Source: Pseudomonas kielensis (GTDB taxonomy: Bacteria > Pseudomonadota > Gammaproteobacteria > Pseudomonadales > Pseudomonadaceae). Taken from it: 64,000 nt of DNA. Location: positions 186,001 to 250,000 of the forward strand of contig NZ_JACMYG010000003.1 in the NCBI RefSeq assembly GCF_014236655.1. Direction: 5' to 3'. The first letter of the stretch is position 1, and each line of letters starts with the position of its first letter. Shown here piece after piece: positions 34,554 through 42,227 of the stretch. The translations under genes were made by a program, and so were the position numbers. The notes under the pieces were generated by a model. The model saw only the letters and a list, made by a program, of their open reading frames with translations. It did no database searches and had not been told where the DNA came from.

Positions 34554-35728
34554 GTACTATCCAGGCCAAATTGCTGATCGTCGACGATCTGCCGGAGAAC
34601 CTGCTGGCCCTTGAAGCGCTGATCAAGCGCGAAGACCGCACGGTGTACAAGGCGCTGTCCGCCGATGAGGCCTTGTCGCTGCTGCTGCAGCACGAGTTCG
34701 CCCTGGCCATTCTCGACGTGCAGATGCCGGGCATGAACGGCTTTGAGCTGGCGGAACTGATGCGCGGCACGGAAAAGACCAAGAACATTCCCATTGTGTT
34801 CGTCAGCGCCGCCGGGCGCGAAATGAACTATGCCTTCAAGGGCTACGAAAGCGGCGCGGTGGATTTCCTGCACAAACCCCTGGATATCCATGCGGTGAAG
34901 AGCAAGGTCAACGTGTTCGTCGACCTGTTCCGCCAACGCAAGGCCATGAAGCTGCAGGTCGAAGCCCTGGAACAAAGCCGCCGCGAGCAGGAAGCCTTGC
35001 TCAACCAGTTGCAGATCACCCAGGGGGAGCTGGAGCAGGCGGTACGCATGCGCGACGACTTCATGTCGATCGTCGCCCATGAGGTGCGCACGCCGTTGAA
35101 CGGCCTGATCCTGGAAACCCAGCTGCGCAAGATGCACCTGGCCCGCGACAACGCGGCGGCCTTTACCCTGGACAAGATGCACGCGATGGTCGACCGCGAT
35201 GAGCGGCAGATCAAGAGCCTGATCCGCTTGATCGAAGACATGCTCGATGTGTCGCGGATTCGCACCGGCAAGCTGTCCATCCGGCCCAGCCGCTTCGACC
35301 TGACACAACTGGTGGCTAACCTGCTGCACAATTTTGCGCCGCAGGTCGAGGCCGCCGAGTGCTCCATCAGCTTTATTGCCGAGCAACCGGTAGAGGGGCA
35401 CTGGGACGAATTCCGCATCGAGCAGGTGATTTCCAACCTGCTGACCAACGCCTTGCGCTATGGCGGCAAAGGCCTGATCGAGGTGCGGGTGTACAGCCAG
35501 GATGGCCAGGCCCGGGTCGAAGTACGCGACCGTGGCATTGGCATCAGTGAAGAGAACCAGCAACGGATTTTCCAGCAGTTCGAGAGGGTTTCGGCGAAAA
35601 CCGTGGTGGCGGGCCTGGGCCTTGGGCTGTTCATTTCCGAGCAGATAGTCGCCGCCCATGGTGGCTCGATCAGCGTCGAGAGCCGGATCAACGAGGGCGC
35701 ATTGTTCCGGGTTTGCCTGCCGCTCTAG
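34547..35728 (+). CDS. Receiver-histidine kinase hybrid (REC-HisKA-HATPase)
   Basis: A 393-residue soluble protein with an N-terminal receiver (LLIVDDLPENLLALEALI; aspartate about residue 57 in AILDVQMPGMNG), a short coiled coil, HisKA with histidine in IVAHEVRTPLNGL (about residue 177) and an ATPase domain (GLGLGLFISEQIV). It lacks a sensor domain, so its input is phosphorylation of its receiver, probably from the triple-receiver kinase encoded upstream. The start codon overlaps the cheB stop. Confidence 0.92.
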   Translation: MLSTIQAKLLIVDDLPENLLALEALIKREDRTVYKALSADEALSLLLQHEFALAILDVQMPGMNGFELAELMRGTEKTKNIPIVFVSAAGREMNYAFKGYESGAVDFLHKPLDIHAVKSKVNVFVDLFRQRKAMKLQVEALEQSRREQEALLNQLQITQGELEQAVRMRDDFMSIVAHEVRTPLNGLILETQLRKMHLARDNAAAFTLDKMHAMVDRDERQIKSLIRLIEDMLDVSRIRTGKLSIRPSRFDLTQLVANLLHNFAPQVEAAECSISFIAEQPVEGHWDEFRIEQVISNLLTNALRYGGKGLIEVRVYSQDGQARVEVRDRGIGISEENQQRIFQQFERVSAKTVVAGLGLGLFISEQIVAAHGGSISVESRINEGALFRVCLPL

Positions 35729-35806
35729 TAAAACCGGCAAAATAAACGCAACCTCTGCACCGATGCAGGGTCGTAATAGCAGCTATTGATCGAACAAAGG
35801 CTTCCC

Positions 35807-36184
35807 ATGAGTGAAGATGCACAAGACGTCGTACTGATCGTCGAAGATGATCCTTCGATCCTGATGGTGCTTGCCGCCTACCTGTCGGGCGAGGGCTATC
35901 GGGTGTTGCAGGCGGTGGACGGCGAAGAAGCGTTCGCGATCCTGGCCAGCAAACCCCACCTGGACATGATGATCACCGACTTTCGCCTGCCCGGAGGCAT
36001 CTCCGGCGTGCAGATTGCCGAGCCGGCAGTCAAGCTGCGCCCTGAGCTCAAGGTGATTTTCATCAGCGGCTACCCGCAGGAAATCCGCGAGTCCGGCAGC
36101 CCCATCGCGCAAAAGGCACCGATCCTGGCCAAGCCGTTCGACCTCGACGTGCTGCAGGAACTGATGCAGGAAATGCTGTCCTGA
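35807..36184 (+). CDS. Single-domain response regulator
   Basis: A 125-residue receiver: VVLIVEDDPSILMVLAAYL, phosphorylated aspartate in MMITDFRLPGGISG, switch residue in VIFISGYPQE, lysine in ILAKPFDLDVL. No output domain. It ends the plus-strand signalling run, 78 bp after the receiver-kinase. ATG 35807 with AGG upstream is preferred to 35786. It converges with the hybrid kinase at 36285. Confidence 0.9.
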   Translation: MSEDAQDVVLIVEDDPSILMVLAAYLSGEGYRVLQAVDGEEAFAILASKPHLDMMITDFRLPGGISGVQIAEPAVKLRPELKVIFISGYPQEIRESGSPIAQKAPILAKPFDLDVLQELMQEMLS

Positions 36185-36284
36185 TCCAACCGCAACCCCC
36201 GCATTACCCAATCTGCTGAGCGTCCTGCGGCCGCTGACGCAGCCGCGCGGGCTCGGCCAGTTGCTACAGGGCTCGGCGCTTGAG

Positions 36285-37955
36285 TCAGGCGCGGATCATC
36301 TCGCGGACTTTGGCGGTCAGCAGGTCGAAGGTGAAGGGCTTGGTGATCATCTGCATGCCCGGGTCGAGAAAGCCGCCGCGCACCGCGGCATGCTCGGCGT
36401 AGCCGGTGATGAACAGCACCTTGAGCTCGGGCCGGTATTGCCGGCCGATTTCCGCCAGTTGACGGCCGTTCATGCCGGGCAGCCCGACGTCGCTGATCAG
36501 CAGGTCGATGCGTTGCTCGGAGTCGAGGATCGGCACCGCGCTGTCGGCGTCCCCGGCTTCGACGAAGGCATAACCCAACTCGCTCAATACCGCACTGACC
36601 AGCACCCGCACGGCCGGATCGTCCTCGACAATCAGCACGGTTTCCCCAGCCTTTGCCTCCGGTGCGTGGGGCACCTGGGTCGGTTGGCTTTGCGTGAGGT
36701 CGCCACGAAAACGCGGCAGGTACAGGTTCACCGTGGTTCCGTTGCCCACCGCGCTCTGGATGGTCACGTGGCCCCGGGACTGCTTGCTGAAGCCATAGAT
36801 CATCGACAGCCCAAGCCCCGTCCCCTGGCCAATCGGCTTGGTGGTGAAGAACGGATCGAAGGCCCGGCTGATGGTGGCCTGGGGCATGCCACAGCCATTG
36901 TCGACCACACTCAACACCACATAATCACCGGCTTGCAGGTTGCCGTGGGCTTCGGTGAACGCGGTGTCCAGGTGCTGATTGAAAGTCTTGACCGCCAGGG
37001 TGCCGCCGTCGGGCATGGCGTCGCGCGCATTGAGGACCAGGTTGAGCAGGGCGCTTTCCAGCTGGTTGGGATCGGCCTCGGCCACCCACAGTGGGTCGTG
37101 CAGCTGCATGTTCAACTGAATGCTTTCATTGATGCTGCGCTGCAGCAGTTCGCCCATCGAGCGCACCAGGTTGTTCATTTCCACCGGCTTGGAATCCAGT
37201 GACTGGCGCCTGGAGAACGCCAGCAGACGATGGGTCAGGCCAGCGGCGCGGTTGGCGGAGGTCACGCCCAGGTCGATCAACCCATCCAGGTCCTCGGTGC
37301 AACCGCGGGCCAGGCGCCGGCGCAGCAGCTCCAGGCTGCCGATGATGCCGGTCAGCATGTTGTTGAAGTCATGGGCGATGCCGCCCGTGAGCTGGCCCAC
37401 CGCTTCCATCTTCTGCGATTGGCGCAAGGCCTCTTCATTGTGCCGCAACTGGGTGGTGCGCTCCTCGACCTGTTGCTCGAGGGTTTCCAGGGTGTTCTTC
37501 AGCCGCAGCTCGCTCTGGTACAGATCCACCAGGCGGTCGCGGGCTTCATACTGCCGGCGCCGCCCGCGCAGCGCCGTGGACACCAGGCTGATCAGGGTCA
37601 CCGGGTGAAACGGGCGCTCGAGAAAGGTCACGTTGCCCAACTGGGTGCCAAAGCGCGAAGCCGGGTTCTGCTCGGCCCCGCCGTGGTGGGTCAGGAGCAC
37701 GATGGGCAAGTCCGACCAGGCGGGTTGTTGCTCGATAAACCGCAGCAACGGCTCCAGGTCCGCGCCCAGCAAGGCCTCAGAGGAGATCAGCAGCAGGCCG
37801 GCACCGTGCTCCAGTTGTTCGCACAGCACGCCCAGCCCCTGGGTGATCACACCGTCGTAACCGGCCTCGTTGAGCAGGGTCAGGGCGATCTGGCTGTCGC
37901 GTCCCAGGGGCGCAAGAATCAGTGCCCGCTCGGACACGGCCTTGAGCGCGGTCAC
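36285..37955 (-). CDS. Hybrid histidine kinase with degenerate N-terminal receiver and C-terminal receiver
   Basis: A 556-residue soluble kinase. Residues 1-125 resemble a receiver fold (ALILAPLGRDSQIALTLL, LPIVLLTHHGG) but lack the phosphorylated aspartate and acidic pocket (LLLISSEALLG in its place). A coiled coil leads to HisKA with histidine about 195 in GGIAHDFNNMLTGI, then HATPase (GQGTGLGLSMIYGF) and a canonical C-terminal receiver (LLISDVGLPGMNG). The start is GTG at 37955, overlapping the TGA of the KaiC-like gene as GTGA, so the two are co-translated. A pseudo-receiver sensor on a kinase that pairs with KaiC recalls cyanobacterial clock output proteins (inference). Confidence 0.9.
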   Translation of the reverse strand: MTALKAVSERALILAPLGRDSQIALTLLNEAGYDGVITQGLGVLCEQLEHGAGLLLISSEALLGADLEPLLRFIEQQPAWSDLPIVLLTHHGGAEQNPASRFGTQLGNVTFLERPFHPVTLISLVSTALRGRRRQYEARDRLVDLYQSELRLKNTLETLEQQVEERTTQLRHNEEALRQSQKMEAVGQLTGGIAHDFNNMLTGIIGSLELLRRRLARGCTEDLDGLIDLGVTSANRAAGLTHRLLAFSRRQSLDSKPVEMNNLVRSMGELLQRSINESIQLNMQLHDPLWVAEADPNQLESALLNLVLNARDAMPDGGTLAVKTFNQHLDTAFTEAHGNLQAGDYVVLSVVDNGCGMPQATISRAFDPFFTTKPIGQGTGLGLSMIYGFSKQSRGHVTIQSAVGNGTTVNLYLPRFRGDLTQSQPTQVPHAPEAKAGETVLIVEDDPAVRVLVSAVLSELGYAFVEAGDADSAVPILDSEQRIDLLISDVGLPGMNGRQLAEIGRQYRPELKVLFITGYAEHAAVRGGFLDPGMQMITKPFTFDLLTAKVREMIRA

Positions 37956-39454
37956 AGGGTCTCGTCCACAAGCAACGGTGTGTTGGCGCCCAGGTAGGTG
38001 GGCACACCGCGCAACACACCTTGGAAGGCGTCCAGGGGCTCACCGATGGTCATGCCGGTGCTGCCGATGCGGTATTCGCGAATGGTCGATTCATGCCTGC
38101 CCGTGCGTTTCTTGATGATTGAAATGGCCCGCCGCACTTTGCCCAGGGCCTCGAAGTAACGCAGCAGAATCACGGTGTCGGCCAGGTAGGTGATGTCCAC
38201 CGGGGCCTGCATATCACCCACCAGCCCGTGCTGGGCCACGGTCATGAAGGTCGCGGCGCCCTGGCGATTGAGGTACAGCAGCAATTCGTGCATGTGCAGC
38301 ACCAGGGCGTTCTCTTCGGGCATGGCGGCCTGGTAGCCGTTGATGCTGTCGATCACCACGGTCTTGATCCCGCGTTCGTCGACGCAACGGCGCACCCGGT
38401 GCGAGAACTCGCCCGGGGACAGCTCGGCCGCGTCCACCTGTTCGATCAGCAGGTTGCCCGAGTCTTGCAGGGCCTGCAGGTCGATGCCCAGGTTTCTCAT
38501 GCGCTCAAACAACAGGCCGAGTTCTTCATCGAAGATAAACAGCGCGGCCTTTTCGCCCCGGGACACCGCGGCGGCGGCGAAGATCATCGAGATCAGCGAT
38601 TTGCCGGTGCCGGCCGGACCGAGGATCAGGGTACTGGAGCCGGTCTCGATGCCGCCCCCGAGCAGGGCGTCCATTTCCTTGATGCCGCTGGTCAATTGCT
38701 GGCGGGTGTACTGCCCGCGATGCTCGGCGGCCACCAGTCGGGGGAACACGTGCACGCCATCGGCCATGATGGTGAAGTCATGAAAGCCGCCGCGATACTT
38801 CTGGCCCCGGTACTTCACCACCCGGATGCGCCGCCGTTCGGCGCCGTAGTTGGGGGTCAGTTCTTCCAGGCGAATCACCCCGTGGGCCACGCTGTGCACG
38901 GTTTTGTCGAGGGATTCGGTGGTCAGGTCGTCGAGCAGCAGCACGGTGGCGTCGTAGCGCACGAAGTAGTGCTTGATCGCCAGGATCTGCCGTCGATAGC
39001 GCAGTGAACTCTGGGCCAGCAGGCGGATCTCCGAAAGGCTGTCGAGCACCACCCGGGTCGGCTTGACCCGCTCCACCACCTCGAAAATCTGCTTGGTGGC
39101 TTCGCCCAGCTCCAGGTCCGAGGAATACAGCAGGCTCTGCTGGTGCTCGCCGTTGAGCAGGCTCTCTGGCGGCGTCAGCTCGAAGATGTGGATGTTCTCA
39201 TCCAGCTCCCAGCCGTGGGACTTGGCGCCCTGGCGCAACTCGCGTTCGGTTTCCGACAGGGTGATGTACAGCGAGCGTTCACCGGCGCGGGCTCCGGCCA
39301 TCAGGAAATGCAGGGCCACCGTGGTCTTGCCTGTGCCGGGTTCTCCTTCCAGGAGAAACACATGGCCGCGGGACAGTCCACCGGCGAGGATGTCATCCAG
39401 GCCTTCAATGCCGGTGGCGGCTTTTACGCTGTTCAACTCGTTGGATGTAGACAA
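37952..39454 (-). CDS. KaiC-like double-domain RecA-type ATPase
   Basis: A 500-residue cytosolic KaiC homologue with two RecA domains. CI has Walker A GEPGTGKTT, the catalytic-acid block LSETERELRQGAKSHGWEL and VVLDSLSEIRL; CII has Walker A GPAGTGKSL, FIFDEELGLLFERMRNLGID and VVIDSINGYQ. The C-terminal block ITYLADTVILLRYFEALGKV aligns with the KaiC phosphosite strand: Thr and Tyr stand where cyanobacterial KaiC has Ser431 and Thr432. TTG 39454 is preferred as start because AGAGGG is well spaced; ATG 39469 has none. No kaiA or kaiB is in the window. The partner is the overlapping kinase. Confidence 0.9.
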   Translation of the reverse strand: MSTSNELNSVKAATGIEGLDDILAGGLSRGHVFLLEGEPGTGKTTVALHFLMAGARAGERSLYITLSETERELRQGAKSHGWELDENIHIFELTPPESLLNGEHQQSLLYSSDLELGEATKQIFEVVERVKPTRVVLDSLSEIRLLAQSSLRYRRQILAIKHYFVRYDATVLLLDDLTTESLDKTVHSVAHGVIRLEELTPNYGAERRRIRVVKYRGQKYRGGFHDFTIMADGVHVFPRLVAAEHRGQYTRQQLTSGIKEMDALLGGGIETGSSTLILGPAGTGKSLISMIFAAAAVSRGEKAALFIFDEELGLLFERMRNLGIDLQALQDSGNLLIEQVDAAELSPGEFSHRVRRCVDERGIKTVVIDSINGYQAAMPEENALVLHMHELLLYLNRQGAATFMTVAQHGLVGDMQAPVDITYLADTVILLRYFEALGKVRRAISIIKKRTGRHESTIREYRIGSTGMTIGEPLDAFQGVLRGVPTYLGANTPLLVDETL

Positions 39455-39561
39455 ATAATGCCCTCTCATACCTAGGGGAAGCGAGGCAGTGGCCAAAACT
39501 GGCGAATTAACTGCCTGTTCACTTGACCTCAGGGAGAGCCAAACGGTTCAACGCAATCGGG

Positions 39562-40617
39562 TCACAGACCCTGCTGCAGGGCCGGATCGTCCGGATTCAT
39601 TTGCTCCAGCTGCGCCAGCAGCACCTGGACATTCTGCAGTTGGCCGCTTTCTTTCCAGTAGTTGATCAACAGCACCCGCGCCTTGCGATCGGCCGGGTGG
39701 CGCTGGACGATTTCCTGCAACTGCTTTTGCGCCGCTTCCAGCTCGTTCTCGCTGTGCAGGGTGGTCGCCAGGTCGTAGCGGTAGTGCTTGTTGTTCGGCT
39801 CCAGCTCCACCGCCCTGGACAACCCCAGCAGGGCGAACTCGCTTTGCCCGTGGTGCAACAGCCACAAACCCAGGGCGTGTTGCAGGTACGCCGAGTCGGG
39901 TTGGGCCTTGAGCTGGCGGGCCAGCAATTGCTGGGCCGCGTCGCTCTGGCCCAGTTTGTCCAGCACCTCGATCTGCATCACCAGCGCGGGTAGATTGCCC
40001 GGGTCCAGTGCCAGGGTCTGCTCCAGGTCTTGCTGCGCCTGCTTGAGCTCGGCGTTGTGCAGGTGCAGGCGTGCCAGTTGGTAGTGGGTATGGGCGGTGG
40101 CGGGCTGGCTTTGCAGCGCTTGCTCGTATTCATCGATGACTTGCTGCAGCGGACCGAAGTACAGCCCCAGGTCATCAGGCGACAAGCCGAGCAACGCCTC
40201 GGCGGCGGCAAACCGCACGGCTTGCTCGCTGTCCTCCAGCAGCGGCCCGAGCAACAGGCTGCGCTGGCCGCTGGGTACCAGGGCGACAATGCTGTCGATC
40301 GCCGCTTCGCGCACCGCCACCGAAGGGTGGTGCAGGTCGGCATCGGCCAGTTTCAGGGCCTGGGGGCTGGGGTAGTTGGGCAGTTCGGCATGCAGCCACA
40401 GGCGGCGTTTGTCGGAGATATCTGGACGGGCCAGTTGCTGGTACAGCACACGCGCGGCACCGGGCTTGCCATTGCGCGCCTGATCCAGGGCTTCGCTGTA
40501 GCCACGCTTGATCGCTTCCGGCACCTGCGGCGTGACACTGCGCAGAGATACCCAGGCAAGGGCGATGGCAACGACAACCAGCAGGCTGATGATCAGGTAG
40601 CGACGAGGCTTGGGCAT
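39562..40617 (-). CDS. Membrane-anchored HEAT/TPR repeat protein
   Basis: A 351-residue protein with one N-terminal helix (YLIISLLVVVAIALAWV) and a periplasmic body. A HEAT-like region (about 90-160: HPSVAVREAAIDSIVALVPS and SEQAVRFAAAEALLGLS) is followed by four or five TPR units (about 165-340, e.g. THYQLARLHLHNAELKQAQ). It is a scaffold type, probably for protein interactions. It is located 107 bp before kaiC on the same strand and could share its transcript, but a direct role in that signalling is not shown. Confidence 0.8.
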   Translation of the reverse strand: MPKPRRYLIISLLVVVAIALAWVSLRSVTPQVPEAIKRGYSEALDQARNGKPGAARVLYQQLARPDISDKRRLWLHAELPNYPSPQALKLADADLHHPSVAVREAAIDSIVALVPSGQRSLLLGPLLEDSEQAVRFAAAEALLGLSPDDLGLYFGPLQQVIDEYEQALQSQPATAHTHYQLARLHLHNAELKQAQQDLEQTLALDPGNLPALVMQIEVLDKLGQSDAAQQLLARQLKAQPDSAYLQHALGLWLLHHGQSEFALLGLSRAVELEPNNKHYRYDLATTLHSENELEAAQKQLQEIVQRHPADRKARVLLINYWKESGQLQNVQVLLAQLEQMNPDDPALQQGL

Positions 40618-40692
40618 GCAGGGATCCGGAAGCTGACAACGAGTGCAGGGTGGTCAGCTTCGGTCAGCGCAGGCCCTGAGTCAAACCCGTGG

Positions 40693-41592
40693 CTAGTTTA
40701 AAACGTAGTCGACCGGCTCCAGGGCCGGGGGCAGTTCGTCGTGGCCCAGGGCGGCCAGGACTTCGCGTTCGATCAGGCGTAGCAGGGCATTGCACGGCAG
40801 GTCGTTCTCATCGAAGCCGAACGGGTCCTCCAGATCGTCGCCGATTTCGTCCAGGCCAAAAAAGGTGTAGCTGACGATGGCCGTGAACACCGGCGTCAGC
40901 CAGCCCAGCGGTTCGGCCATGGCGAAGGGCAGCAGGATACAGAACAGGTAGATGGTGCGATGCAGCAGCAGGGTATAGGGGAAGGGCAGGGGCGTGCTTT
41001 TGATTCGCTCGCAGGCGGCCTGCACCTGGCTCAGGCTGACCAGCCGGGTTTCCAGTTGGGTATAGCGCCATTCGCTGATCCGCCCCAGCTCGGCCAGGCG
41101 CGAGCAACGGGCGCCGACGTGTTGCAGCAGGCGATCACTGAGGTTCGGATGGTGCAGGTCAGCCTCGACATCGGCCCATGGCCTGATGGCCGCAGCCTCA
41201 TCTTCGACTCGCAGCCGGGCGATCAGGCCATGGGCAAAGCCGCACAGCTCACGCAGCAGGGGGTCCCGTTCGCCCGGGTCCTTGAGCACTTGGGTTTCGC
41301 GGATCAGCGACCGCAACTCGATGATCAACTGGCCCAATTGCTTGCGGCCTTCCCACCACCGGTCATAACAGGCGTTGTTGCGAAAGCTCATGAAAATCGA
41401 CAGTGACAGCCCCAGCAGGGTGAACGGTGTGGCATTGACCTTGGAGAAGTACGCCGGGTGCAAGGTTTCCACCAGCACAATGACCGATGCCAGCAACGTC
41501 ACCAGCAGGCTGCGCAAGGCGATGCGCTTGGCAATCGAACCCTTGAGGGAGAACAGGATGCCGATCAGGTTGGGTTTGGGGCGGACAATCAT
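40693..41592 (-). CDS. Bestrophin-family anion channel (YneE-like)
   Basis: A 299-residue inner-membrane protein. Helices lie near residues 25-45, 55-75, 205-225 and 230-250. Family features include LSIFMSFRNNACYDRWWEGRK (split: SFRNNACYDRWWEGRK is the diagnostic block), and the C-terminal acidic EIGDDLEDPFGFDENDLP, which matches the bestrophin calcium-clasp-like GEDPFG...NDLPL. Bacterial members form pentameric channels. Context gives no substrate. It is a single gene. Confidence 0.88.
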   Translation of the reverse strand: MIVRPKPNLIGILFSLKGSIAKRIALRSLLVTLLASVIVLVETLHPAYFSKVNATPFTLLGLSLSIFMSFRNNACYDRWWEGRKQLGQLIIELRSLIRETQVLKDPGERDPLLRELCGFAHGLIARLRVEDEAAAIRPWADVEADLHHPNLSDRLLQHVGARCSRLAELGRISEWRYTQLETRLVSLSQVQAACERIKSTPLPFPYTLLLHRTIYLFCILLPFAMAEPLGWLTPVFTAIVSYTFFGLDEIGDDLEDPFGFDENDLPCNALLRLIEREVLAALGHDELPPALEPVDYVLN

Positions 41593-41748
41593 CAGTGGGG
41601 TCTTCAGCCGTTTTGGTGCAGTGGCAGCGAGTAGAGGCTAGAGGCCCGCAGGCAGCCTGTCCAATTGCTCTGGCTGACGGGGTGATCGATGCTGTCTATG
41701 GATTTGACTTGGCTGATCGATTTACGCCATGTGCCACGTTCAGACCCT

Positions 41749-41903
41749 TGTGGGAGCTGGCTTGCCAGCGATGGACGTCAACGATGACGCGAGGCTCCTG
41801 AATAAACGCGGCGCTCTCAGGTTTTTCGCGCGTAGGCTCGCTCCCACAGGACGGCGTTCGGCCTGTGGGAGCGGGCGCCCGCTTGCGGCTTGCCCGCGAT
41901 GAG
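41749..41903. repeat. REP/REPIN cluster
   Basis: Three copies of the Pseudomonas REP palindrome occur: direct at 41749-41772 (TGTGGGAGCTGGCTTGCC...), inverted at about 41827-41848 (GGCTCGCTCCCACA), and direct at 41864-41903 (TGTGGGAGCGGGC... ending TTGCCCGCGATGAG). The first pair in inverted orientation is a REPIN. The third is interrupted by the MITE-like element at 41904. Confidence 0.85.
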
Positions 41904-42021
41904 CATAGGTATCTACACAACTGTGGTGCGACGTTGCACCAGGGTTTTGGATTAGACCGAGTACATATCCAACACCCCAGAGGCCGCTACAAAGTTGTGT
42001 AGATACCTATGCCGCGATGAG
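41894..42021. mobile_element. 108-bp MITE-like element (41904-42011) with 10-bp target duplication
   Basis: The ends are a perfect 19-bp inverted repeat: CATAGGTATCTACACAACT at 41904-41922 and its complement at 41993-42011. The flanks are a perfect 10-bp direct repeat CCGCGATGAG at 41894-41903 and 42012-42021, so the element inserted into the REP sequence. It has no ORF; inside is a near-palindrome GGTGC-N6-GCACC region at about 41926-41941. A non-autonomous element moved by a transposase in trans is the simplest reading. Confidence 0.8.
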
Positions 42022-42149
42022 GCCGACCCAGTCCCACAGGTTTGGTGGCCATACGCAAAATTTGCCGGCAGCCAGATTCACTGTGCGAGCCCACTCGCGA
42101 AAACGGCCTCAAGCCTTGCGCAGTGTTTGATTCAACCAATCCCCAGGCC
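42022..42149. other. Intergenic: second half of the interrupted REP and spacer
   Basis: Directly after the target duplication, GGCCGACCCAGTCCCACAG completes the inverted arm of the REPIN interrupted by the element. The rest, to 42149, is spacer without a gene. The nearby terminator belongs to the efflux operon. Confidence 0.6.
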
Positions 42150-42184
42150 AAAAAAAGCCCCGCGACCGAATGAGGCGCGGGGCT
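42150..42184 (-). terminator. Rho-independent terminator of mexEF-oprN
   Basis: On the minus strand the nine-pair stem AGCCCCGCG / CGCGGGGCT (42156-42184, arms at 42156-42164 and 42176-42184) is followed by TTTTTTT. It lies 44 bp after the oprN stop. Confidence 0.85.
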
Positions 42185-42227
42185 AAAAGTTGGTTGGTTG
42201 CGGCCAACCAAAGGAGCACGTTTAAGC

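Noticed and set aside
34550..35740. 396-codon minus-strand ORF over the receiver-kinase gene
   Set aside because: No motifs; the plus-strand frame carries all kinase and receiver residues and overlaps cheB.
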